Source: an uncultured Lachnospiraceae bacterium (GTDB lineage Bacteria; Bacillota; Clostridia; Lachnospirales; Lachnospiraceae). Taken from it: 58,595 nt of DNA. Both the position numbers and the translations under genes were made by a program. Below are positions 51,662-58,595 of the stretch, piece after piece. The notes below the pieces were generated by a model. The model saw only the letters and a list, made by a program, of their open reading frames with translations. It was not told where the DNA came from and made no database searches. The stretch's first letter is position 1. Each line of letters opens with the position of its first letter. The stretch spans positions 1-58,595 of the forward strand of contig CAJUES010000019.1 in NCBI GenBank assembly GCA_910585765.1, read 5' to 3'.

Positions 51662-52324
51662 ATGACCAATGAGAAATGGAAGCGATACCGCAATTCCCTG
51701 AAAAGCAAACCCGGCGCTTCGACCTGGAAGAATTATGATATCGCTTTTAATTTCTTTGCAAACATCCACCCGCAGAAAGTCATCTCCCTGCGTGCACAGG
51801 ATCTGCAGGACTGCATCACAGCACAGAGCAGTAAATCACGCACTACTGTCGGCAATATGCGTGCTGTTGTCCGCGGCATGTGGAATTATGCTGTGATGAA
51901 TGAGATTGTAGAAAATGACATCACACAGCACCTTGTATTCGAATTTACAGAATCCAGTGTACCTATTCATACCAGATTTACTGACAAAGAAATCAGTACG
52001 CTCTGGGAATCCCTCTGGGTGATCAACAATGTAGATATCATCCTCATCTACATTTATACGGGAGTACGCCCTGTGGAGCTGCTCGAGATCAAATCCGAAA
52101 ATGTCCATCTAAACGAACGATATATGATCGGCGGTGTAAAAACAGAAGCAGGAAAGAACAGGGTTATCCCTATACATGAATCCATTGTCCCCCTGATCGA
52201 ATACCGTCTCTCACAGAACCGAAAATACCTGATTACCAACAAATATAAGAAAATCCCCAAAGTACAATACTTTGGGGACCCTTTTTTCTCAATCAGCACA
52301 CGCCCTGCGCGAGCATCGCGTTGA
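51662..52324 (+). pseudogene. Tyrosine recombinase (phage-type integrase), C-terminally truncated
   Basis: About 200 residues of integrase remain. A core-binding domain (STWKNYDIAFNFFANIHPQK; VGNMRAVVRGMWNYAV) is followed by the first part of the catalytic domain, with Arg136 in YTGVRPVELLEI and Lys160 in GGVKTEAGKNRVIPIH. The HxxR, second His/Trp and Tyr nucleophile are missing: from about 52250 the frame runs into the gdhA terminator and gene, giving unrelated residues to 52324. The ATG at 51662 has no good ribosome site. It cannot recombine. The break at the terminator marks an old element boundary. Confidence 0.8.
52255..52287. terminator. Terminator between integrase remnant and gdhA
   Basis: CCCCAAAGTA pairs perfectly with TACTTTGGGG around a CAA loop. 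A run of six T follows on the plus strand, and a weaker ATTTTCTTATATTT on the minus strand. It lies six bases after the gdhA stop, so it is most likely the gdhA terminator used in both directions. Confidence 0.85.
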
Positions 52325-53648
52325 CAACCTTCTCAAAGCCTGCGATATTGGCGCCTGCCACATAGTTGCCTTCCATGCCGTATCTCTTTGCCGCATCGTC
52401 GATATTGTGATAGATGTTCACCATGATATTCTTTAACTTCGCGTCAACCTCCTCGAAGCTCCAGCTCAGTCTCTCGCTGTTCTGGGACATCTCCAGCGCG
52501 GAAGTCGCAACGCCGCCTGCGTTTGCAGCCTTGCCGCCGACAAACCACACACCGTTCTGCTGTAAGTACTCGGTAGCCTCGATCGTCGTGGGCATGTTCG
52601 CGCCCTCGCACACACACTTGCAGCCGTTTGCCACGAGCTGTTTTGCATCTTCGAGCAGAAGCTCGTTCTGTGTCGCGCACGGAAGTGCGATGTCACACTT
52701 GATCTGCCATACGCCTGCGCCGCTCCTGTCCGCCGCACTCACTTCATGGTACTCTGCGCTCGGTCTTGCCGCCGCGTACTCCGTCAGTCTCGCCCTCTTA
52801 ACTTCCTTCACTTCCCTGAGAAGCGCCACATCGATCCCCTCGGGATCATAGATCCAGCCTGTGGAATCAGAGCAGGTGACAACCTTTGCGCCCATCTGCT
52901 GTGCCTTCTGCGTCGCGTAGATCGCAACGTTGCCCGCGCCTGACACAACGACAGTCTTGCCTTCCATGGACTCTCCGTGGCACTTGATCAGCTCCTCCGT
53001 CAAATAGAGCAGACCGTAACCTGTCGCCTCGGTGCGCGCCAGGGAACCACCGTATGTAAGCCCCTTGCCTGTGAGAACGCCCTCAAATGTGCCCCTGATC
53101 CTCTTGTACTGGCCGAACATAAAGCCGATCTCCCTGGCACCTGTACCGATATCGCCGGCAGGAACATCGACATCCGCGCCAATATATTTTGACAGCTCCG
53201 TCATAAAGCTCTGGCAGAATGCCATGATCTCCCTGTCGGACTTGCCCTTCGGGTCAAAGTCAGAACCACCCTTGCCGCCGCCGATCGGAAGGCTTGTGAG
53301 CGAGTTCTTGAAGATCTGCTCGAACCCTAAGAACTTGATAATGCCTAAATTTACAGAAGGATGCAGACGAAGCCCGCCCTTGTAAGGTCCGATCGCATTG
53401 TTGAACTGCACGCGGAAACCTCTGTTCACCTGCACCTGCCCCTTGTCGTCCACCCACGGCACGCGGAACATGAACTGGCGATCCGGCTCCGTGATCCTCT
53501 CGAGGATCGCGTTCTTCCTGTAAAGCTCCTCATTCGCCTCCACAACTGGTCTGAGCGAATTCAGAACCTCTGTCACAGCCTGGATAAATTCAGGCTCGCT
53601 TGCATTCTTTTTCTTTACAAGCTCCAATACCTCATCTACATAAGACAT
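52293..53648 (-). CDS. gdhA: NADP-specific glutamate dehydrogenase
   Basis: The 451-residue enzyme makes glutamate from 2-oxoglutarate and ammonia. It has the hexameric GDH signature: GGLRLHPSVNLGIIKFLGFE, the catalytic region LPIGGGKGGSDFDPKGKSD and VPAGDIGTGAREIGFM, and the Rossmann motif VVVSGAGNVAIYATQKAQQM. Length and motifs are complete. GGAGGAATAAAAG precedes the ATG at 53648. It is monocistronic with its own promoter at 53740-53768 and a hairpin terminator. It looks like core chromosome and marks the end of the accessory region. Confidence 0.96.
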   Translation of the reverse strand: MSYVDEVLELVKKKNASEPEFIQAVTEVLNSLRPVVEANEELYRKNAILERITEPDRQFMFRVPWVDDKGQVQVNRGFRVQFNNAIGPYKGGLRLHPSVNLGIIKFLGFEQIFKNSLTSLPIGGGKGGSDFDPKGKSDREIMAFCQSFMTELSKYIGADVDVPAGDIGTGAREIGFMFGQYKRIRGTFEGVLTGKGLTYGGSLARTEATGYGLLYLTEELIKCHGESMEGKTVVVSGAGNVAIYATQKAQQMGAKVVTCSDSTGWIYDPEGIDVALLREVKEVKRARLTEYAAARPSAEYHEVSAADRSGAGVWQIKCDIALPCATQNELLLEDAKQLVANGCKCVCEGANMPTTIEATEYLQQNGVWFVGGKAANAGGVATSALEMSQNSERLSWSFEEVDAKLKNIMVNIYHNIDDAAKRYGMEGNYVAGANIAGFEKVVNAMLAQGVC

Positions 53649-53739
53649 CTTTTATTCCTCCTTCGATTTGAAATAGTTTTGAACATCTGTTTTTATAGAA
53701 ATTGATTTAACACTGTAGCGCACTAAACTCAACGAATAT

Positions 53740-53768
53740 ATTATAATTTAATTTTTTTTCCAGCACAA
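53740..53768 (-). promoter_or_regulatory. Promoter of gdhA
   Basis: TTGTGC (53768-53763) and a perfect TATAAT (53745-53740) are 17 bp apart on the minus strand. The leader is about 85 bases. The remaining part of the 244-bp gap towards the Na/Pi transporter shows no gene. Confidence 0.7.
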
Positions 53769-53892
53769 CAAAAAAATGCAGTCACAGAAAATTTTGTGCA
53801 ATTTACTAAAATTTGTTGTTATAATTCACGTTTTTCAGTCCTATTTGACGCATGTTCTGTGCGCCGGAGCACATTGGAAGGAGGTCTTCTGC

Positions 53893-55671
53893 CTACTTTG
53901 CCGCCTTTCCGGGAAGCTCATAGCGTCTCAGATGTTCCTGCATGGCCCTGTCAAACTCCGATCCCTCGCCCTTCTCAATACTGTCGACATACTCGTGCGC
54001 GTGCGTGTCGTCCTCGCGCAGCTGCATGACATTGATCGCCAGATTCGAACAGTGGTCTGCGATCCGCTCAAAATTGTTGGTGATATCCGAGAGGACAAAG
54101 CCCATCTCCGCCGTGCACTTTCCTTTCCTCAGACGTTTCATGTGCCGTTTCTTCATCTCTTTCTGCAGGATATCGATCGTCTCCTCAAACGGTTCTATGA
54201 GCTTCGCCGCCTCATCATCCCCCGATTCAAAGACAGCCACAGATGCGCTCACGATATCCCTGACCGCCTGCGAGAACACTTTCAGCTCCTCCGTCGCCTT
54301 GTCCGAAAAGGACTGTTCCTTCTTGTTCATCGCCCTGGCACAGTCCACCAGATTCATCGCATGGTCCGCGATCCGCTCGAGATCCCCCACGCTGTGCTGG
54401 AGCATATTGAGCTTGCGCGAATCCTGCTCGCTCAGATTCCTGCTCGCAAGCTTGACCAGATAACCGCTGATCTCGTCGTCATAGCGGTCGACGAGATTCT
54501 CCATCTGCTCGACCTCCGCCGCAGTCTTCTTGTCGTAGTCAAACAGGTTGTACGTCGCCTTGCCCAGGGATTCGCTGGTGAGCTCAGCCATCTTGAGCGT
54601 GTATGAGTACGCCTGCTCAAGCGCAAAGGACGGCGTGTTCAGGAAGCGCTCGTCCATCTTGGCAAAGAGCTCGCTTTCCATCGCCTGCCGCTCCTCCTCA
54701 TCGTCGCGCCTGATGAGGATAAACGACAGTTTTTCCAGATAATCCGCAAACGGGAGCAGGATCAGGGTCGCGACCACGTTAAATCCGGTGTGCACCAGCG
54801 CGATCCCGGCGCTGTCCGCCGCATTCTCCATGAACGCAAAATCGACAAACGCGTGCAGCACATAGAACACGATCAGGAAAATAGCCGTGCCGATCACATT
54901 GAACAGCAGATGGACGATGGACGCGCGCCTCGCATTTTTGCTCGCGCCGACTCCGGACATCATCGCCGTGACACAGGTGCCGATATTCTGACCGAGAATG
55001 ATCGGCACAGCCGCCGCATAGCTGATACTCCCCGTCGCGCACAGCGCCTGCAGAATACCGACAGACGCCGAGGAAGACTGGATCACCGCCGTGAGCAGCG
55101 CACCCACGAGCAGACCGAGCACCGGGTTGGTAAACATCGTGAAAAGCCCCGTAAACCACGGAACCTGACTTAGCGGCTTCATCGCCGAGGACATCGTATC
55201 CATGCCCGTCATCAGAATGGCAAATCCGACCAGGATCGAACCGAGATCGCGCTTTTTGCCGTTTTTCAATATAAAGATCACGCCGATCACCGCAAGCACC
55301 GGCGAGAACGATGTCGGTTTGACGAGCTGCAGCAGAAAATTGTCGCTCTCGATCCCTGTGAGGCTCAGCAGCCATGAGGTGATCGTCGTTCCGACATTGG
55401 CGCCCATGATGATACCGATCGCCTGCGACAGCTTCATGATCCCCGAGTTGACAAAACCGACAACCATGACCGTGGTCGCCGACGAGGACTGGATCACCGC
55501 CGTCACCCCCGCGCCCAGGAGCACCGCCTTGATCCTGTTGTTCGTCAGGTTCTCCAAAACCCGCTCAAGACGCCCGCCGGAGAGCTTCTCAAGCCCCTCG
55601 CTGAGCAGGTGCATCCCGTACAGAAACAGCGCCAGACCGCCTACCATTGTCAGCAAATCAAAAAAATCCAT
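53893..55671 (-). CDS. Na/Pi cotransporter family protein with PhoU-like tail
   Basis: The 592-residue protein has two inverted membrane repeats, each with the family's QSSS motif (GAGVTAVIQSSSATTVMVVG and LLTAVIQSSSASVGILQAL), giving about eight helices to residue 320. The C-terminal 250 residues are two PhoU-like helical bundles (KLNMLQHSVGDLERIADHAM; NNFERIADHCSNLAINVM). It moves phosphate, or a similar anion, with sodium. I chose the ATG at 55671, preceded by GGGAGGAAG; the in-frame ATG at 55689 has no such site. It follows the broken small gene after about 48 bp. Confidence 0.93.
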   Translation of the reverse strand: MDFFDLLTMVGGLALFLYGMHLLSEGLEKLSGGRLERVLENLTNNRIKAVLLGAGVTAVIQSSSATTVMVVGFVNSGIMKLSQAIGIIMGANVGTTITSWLLSLTGIESDNFLLQLVKPTSFSPVLAVIGVIFILKNGKKRDLGSILVGFAILMTGMDTMSSAMKPLSQVPWFTGLFTMFTNPVLGLLVGALLTAVIQSSSASVGILQALCATGSISYAAAVPIILGQNIGTCVTAMMSGVGASKNARRASIVHLLFNVIGTAIFLIVFYVLHAFVDFAFMENAADSAGIALVHTGFNVVATLILLPFADYLEKLSFILIRRDDEEERQAMESELFAKMDERFLNTPSFALEQAYSYTLKMAELTSESLGKATYNLFDYDKKTAAEVEQMENLVDRYDDEISGYLVKLASRNLSEQDSRKLNMLQHSVGDLERIADHAMNLVDCARAMNKKEQSFSDKATEELKVFSQAVRDIVSASVAVFESGDDEAAKLIEPFEETIDILQKEMKKRHMKRLRKGKCTAEMGFVLSDITNNFERIADHCSNLAINVMQLREDDTHAHEYVDSIEKGEGSEFDRAMQEHLRRYELPGKAAK

Positions 55672-55719
55672 AACTTCCTCCCAAAGCAATTCCTATTAAT
55701 ACTTATTATCAATTACTTA

Positions 55720-56041
55720 TTATCGATACCCTGCGTCTGTCTTATACCAATCCGACGCGATATCCTTTATCGTGCCAAAACTTCTCAGGATCAGATCACC
55801 ATCTGCCACTTGAAAAACAACATCAAATTCTGTGTTCTCACACACACCAAAATAGGTGATCCTGAAACGCAATCAATGTTTTCAGTTCCTCAAACTGTTC
55901 TTTCTGTCCTCCCAGATCGACAACGATTTCCTCATGCTGCCGATCTTCACGATAAATCATAACTTCCGTTTCATTCGTCAACTGCAGTTGATCTATGTCT
56001 GAAATCAACCGCTCTGTGTCATTGTATCGTTGCTGTGTCAA
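55720..56041 (-). pseudogene. Small hypothetical gene broken by one frameshift
   Basis: A frame from a TTG at 56041, nine or ten bases after GGAGG, reads TQQRYNDTERLISDIDQLQL, then IVVDLGGQKEQFEELKTLIA, and stops at 55838. The other frame carries on with YFGVCENTEFDVVFQVADGD, LILRSFGTIKDIASDWYK and TDAGYR to TAA at 55720. A single-base indel near 55865 therefore splits one protein of about 107 residues. Family unknown. It may be a recent pseudogene, a programmed shift or a base-call error. Confidence 0.6.
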
Positions 56042-56281
56042 GCCCCCATTCCTCCAGACCGTATTATAATTGTCATTTTCACCCTGTATAACGTTTTCAT
56101 GGTGAACTGGATGAAACAGCAGTCACCAGATTGCCGAAACACATTGACCGTCACTGGTAGGATATCATACTTCATGCACCGACACAATATGTTTTTTCGT
56201 CCGGATGCCCGTGTGTGATCGAGCAGGGGAACGACCTTCTACCCGTCAGCTTCTGCTGATATGCTTCCCCGGAGTGCCCGT

Positions 56282-56327
56282 GCGCATAAAAAGCACCCGG
56301 GATCTCTCCCAGGTGCTTTTTATGCGC
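56282..56327. terminator. Perfect 16-bp hairpin after the sigma-factor gene
   Basis: GCGCATAAAAAGCACC at 56282-56297 is the exact complement of GGTGCTTTTTATGCGC at 56312-56327, with a 14-base loop. It lies 17 bp after the stop of the sigma-like gene and is the natural place for transcription to end. The T run is inside the stem and not after it. The rest of 56042-56343 shows no gene. Confidence 0.65.
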
Positions 56328-56343
56328 ACAACACTGTGTGTTT

Positions 56344-57987
56344 TTACTTTTCTACGACCATCAGCACACCTTCCGCGCCGATCCTGTTTTCAGGTTCCGA
56401 GAGCAGACCTTCGCTGATGTATGCCTCGATCATCTTTGCCCGCAGCCTCGTACTCGCGATCAGTTCTGCATAAATCTGATATTCATTCATCAGATGAGCA
56501 GGGATATGGCTGCGCATGAACGCGGACAGCTCTGCTGCAGTCTCCTCGATCACAGTGCCAATCTCATCAGCGAAATCATGAACAAGGTCATAAAAATCCA
56601 TTTTGTTCTTTTGCTCGATCACAATGATCTTCGGTTCCAGGATATTTCCGTTCTTGCGCAGATACCCGCACTCCAGCGCTTTCGCCGCGATCTCCTTATC
56701 CGTTTCGGACAGTTCGTCAACACAAAGCCCGCCGATCGCCCGCAGTACCATCAGAAGCTTCTGATCCCGCGCCAGATTGTGTCCACAGTGGAAATGTTTA
56801 TCGAGACGCCTACCGTAAATATTCGAGACGAAAACATGCCGATAACCGCTGACAGAAACTGCATCCGTGCCGTCACAGCCATAAAACTCCATATCCGGCA
56901 CCTGCTCATCCGTGTATGCCACGGCAACACAGGAAAAATCTCTCTCTACAGGCGTCACATCAGCAAAATATTTTTCTGCAATGACTTCATTGATCCTTGC
57001 TCCCATATTCCAGCTGATACTTAAGTTCAAAGTCCACATGATGAACCGCAGGTCGGTCTGGCTGCTCAGATACGGGAAGGACAGAATCTTTTTCTCATTC
57101 CGTCTCAGCACGTCCTTGATCACCTGGCAGCACTCGGAAATATGCTTTTCGTAGATCTTGTTCGCCTGATCGTACTCATCATAGTCGACCAGATGGATAT
57201 TGACTGCATATTTTCCGTTTTCGAGCTTGCGGAGCATGCCGTACCTCCCATTTTCGCCGCGGCACTGGATATCCAATTCCTCCTCAATATACGGCATGGG
57301 GATGCACAGTTCCTCCGAGAGCTCTTTGGCTGACCTGGGTTTGTCTTTGCACAGATAGATCAGATTCTGGGAAAACATTCTCTCCGCTTTTGTGCGGGGA
57401 TCATTGCCACATGGATCGCCGGTTCCTGTGAATATCAGTCTGACAGGCTTTAGAACATATTTTCTCTCACTCATGGTTTCAACCTCTTTTCTTATTGAAT
57501 TTCGTGCAGAAAACAAACGCTGCTTTACAGTCGTCTCGCTGATGCCCAGCCTCCGGGCGATATCCTTTACCCGCACCTCGTCAATGTAAAACAGAACCAT
57601 CACCTCGCGGTATATCCTTGACAAAAACGCAATCTCCTCAAAGATCCTGTCAACCTGTTTTCGCTCATACGCCTCCTCGATCAGGGCGTCTATCTCATTT
57701 TCTTTTGATCCCGATCCAAGAGTACTGTCCTCAACGCCATACACCTGCCGCTCGGCGTTCTGCTTACGGCAGTGATCCGCGTAAACCCTGTGGGCGATCG
57801 TCCAGACAAATGCATAAAAATTGTCAATATGTTCCTGTCGGCGTATGGCTGATATCACCGCGAGAATGATATCCGAACACAGATCCTCCGCCTCAACAGA
57901 TGTATTGCATCTGTGATAAGAAAACTGGTAGATCTTATCGAGAAAATTTCTGTCCTCAAGCAATGTGAGTGTTTCGTTTGTATTCAT
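56344..57987 (-). CDS. ECF-type sigma factor with a large C-terminal extension
   Basis: The first 170 residues are a normal sigma-70 region 2 (YQFSYHRCNTSVEAEDLCSD; YAFVWTIAHRVYADHCRKQN) and region 4 (FLSRIYREVMVLFYIDEVRV, then DIARRLGISETTVKQRLFSA). About 370 more residues follow, starting with a second helix-turn-helix-like part (PRSAKELSEELCIPMPYIEE), then an alpha/beta region with HFHCGHN and a helical end. The whole is 547 residues. The extension may sense a signal or act as built-in anti-sigma. The ATG at 57987 follows AAAAGGTG. No separate anti-sigma gene is seen. Confidence 0.85.
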   Translation of the reverse strand: MNTNETLTLLEDRNFLDKIYQFSYHRCNTSVEAEDLCSDIILAVISAIRRQEHIDNFYAFVWTIAHRVYADHCRKQNAERQVYGVEDSTLGSGSKENEIDALIEEAYERKQVDRIFEEIAFLSRIYREVMVLFYIDEVRVKDIARRLGISETTVKQRLFSARNSIRKEVETMSERKYVLKPVRLIFTGTGDPCGNDPRTKAERMFSQNLIYLCKDKPRSAKELSEELCIPMPYIEEELDIQCRGENGRYGMLRKLENGKYAVNIHLVDYDEYDQANKIYEKHISECCQVIKDVLRRNEKKILSFPYLSSQTDLRFIMWTLNLSISWNMGARINEVIAEKYFADVTPVERDFSCVAVAYTDEQVPDMEFYGCDGTDAVSVSGYRHVFVSNIYGRRLDKHFHCGHNLARDQKLLMVLRAIGGLCVDELSETDKEIAAKALECGYLRKNGNILEPKIIVIEQKNKMDFYDLVHDFADEIGTVIEETAAELSAFMRSHIPAHLMNEYQIYAELIASTRLRAKMIEAYISEGLLSEPENRIGAEGVLMVVEK

Positions 57988-58337
57988 TGTGCACCTTTTT
58001 CGTTCCAATCATGATCGTTACACTTATATAGTCGTGACCGACAGAGGTTGGTTAGGAGAATTTTTTCTTTTTGATTCCATGTTACCAGACTGAACGAAAT
58101 TTGCAATATGTTCTTTGTTTTTCATATATTACCCGTTGTCCCCGGCGTCATGGCATTGGGCGCAAACAGCAACGGTCAGCATCGTGTACCAAATTTTTAC
58201 TGCCTGCTTTAAAGCAGGCTTCCTCAGGTACGGTCAGGCTTTTTATTTCTTTCTAAACTCCCATGCCCGCATATCCGGATCCACCATAAATAAAAGTCCT
58301 ATGGGCAACACATTGTATCAATATTCTTGATATATTT
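57988..58337. other. Intergenic region with an 18-bp palindrome
   Basis: No gene is supported. GCCTGCTTTAAAGCAGGC at 58202-58219 is a perfect palindrome without loop, a possible operator or weak terminator. A CCAACC...ACTATATAAG arrangement on the minus strand near 58030-58055 may be the promoter of the sigma-factor gene. Confidence 0.35.
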
Positions 58338-58514
58338 TTAGTAGTAATCCACATATTCTTCGTATAATAGTTCTTCTGCCTTATCACCAGTCTCAATACC
58401 AGGTTCAATATCTGAAATAATCTCATCTGTTGTTCTAATTTCACTTATACCTAATGGATAATTCTCCCCAAATCCTTCATAATACTTATTAAGAGCTGCG
58501 TCTATTTTATTCAC
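58338..58514 (-). CDS. Small acidic protein, 58 aa, GTG start
   Basis: The frame starts with GTG at 58514, seven bases after GGAGG, and reads MNKIDAALNKYYEGFGENYP, then a turn-and-helix region, and ends AEELLYEEYVDYY before TAA. It is strongly acidic, soluble and without Cys or membrane segments. Codon choice is A/T-rich, unlike the G/C-rich genes of the sugar operon. The strong ribosome site makes a real gene likely. No family is recognised; its size and charge recall small immunity or anti-activator proteins, which is only an impression. Confidence 0.6.
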   Translation of the reverse strand: MNKIDAALNKYYEGFGENYPLGISEIRTTDEIISDIEPGIETGDKAEELLYEEYVDYY

Positions 58515-58595
58515 TGTACTACCTCCAACATTTCTAAAAATATTTTTATGATCCAGGAAAAAAACGTTTTATCTACAATAGCGAATCCGGATTAT

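Noticed and set aside
1..58595. tRNA, rRNA, riboswitch and CRISPR array candidates
   Set aside because: No cloverleaf-like, T-box, known riboswitch or regular repeat/spacer pattern could be recognised by eye; a covariance-model search was not possible.

Overview
The window looks like a chromosomal segment of an anaerobic gut Clostridium relative, most likely a Lachnospiraceae member (Bacillota). Pointers are the strong AGGAGG-type ribosome sites, the TTG and GTG starts, the NADP-type glutamate dehydrogenase, the Na/Pi cotransporter with PhoU tail, the ROK and AraC sugar regulators, the ABC sugar importer without its own ATPase, and debris of mobile elements of the kind common in this family. 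This is inference from protein character; no database was searched.

Layout. (1) 1-3.3 kb is mobile-element debris: a compact type I toxin-antitoxin locus with a holin-like 30-residue toxin and a convergent antisense RNA, a frameshifted IS110 transposase, two small hypothetical genes, a MITE-like element with 20-bp inverted ends, and broken remnants. (2) 3.3-9.2 kb is a sugar PTS locus: a divergent AraC regulator, then EIIBCA, a Cof-type phosphatase, HPr and enzyme I as one plus-strand operon. This HPr has Lys at position 46 instead of the regulatory Ser. (3) 9.2-38.3 kb is one minus-strand run of 20 genes that reads as a single very long operon. It starts with a TTG-initiated ABC permease behind a clear sigma-A promoter and continues with the second permease, the substrate-binding lipoprotein, a ROK regulator, a Sip1-type GH36-like enzyme, a sedoheptulokinase-like FGGY kinase, a GH2 beta-mannosidase, a ROK kinase, a metallo-beta-lactamase-fold hydrolase, a large FAD oxidoreductase, two GH38 alpha-mannosidases, an Asp/Glu-racemase-like protein, another FGGY kinase, a class II bisphosphate aldolase, a DUF1537 acid-sugar kinase, a SIS isomerase, a fuculose-phosphate-type aldolase, a GH3 enzyme and a GH13_18 phosphorylase. 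It ends 20 bp from the convergent PTS operon. The cell appears to import a mannose-containing oligosaccharide, trim it inside the cytoplasm, and route unusual sugar or sugar-acid products to triose phosphates.

(4) 38.7-39.1 kb has a BFD-like [2Fe-2S] mini-protein and terminators. (5) 39.4-49.8 kb is the most striking region: a three-gene module of a 2476-residue RHS/YD-repeat protein, a glycine-rich GGxGGx protein and a protein ending in a Hint (hedgehog/intein-type) autoprocessing domain. It is transcribed from a promoter that overlaps a perfect palindrome. None of the three proteins shows a signal peptide and no immunity gene is recognisable. The RHS tip carries a His...Cys arrangement suggestive of a permuted papain-like fold. 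(6) 50-52.3 kb is a graveyard of fragments: GH2, TetR, glycerate kinase, a frameshifted Amidase_6 domain that resembles a displaced RHS toxin tip, and a truncated tyrosine integrase that stops at the gdhA terminator. (7) 52.3-58.6 kb looks like core chromosome: gdhA, the Na/Pi cotransporter, a frameshifted small gene, an ECF-type sigma factor with a large C-terminal extension, and a 58-residue acidic protein.
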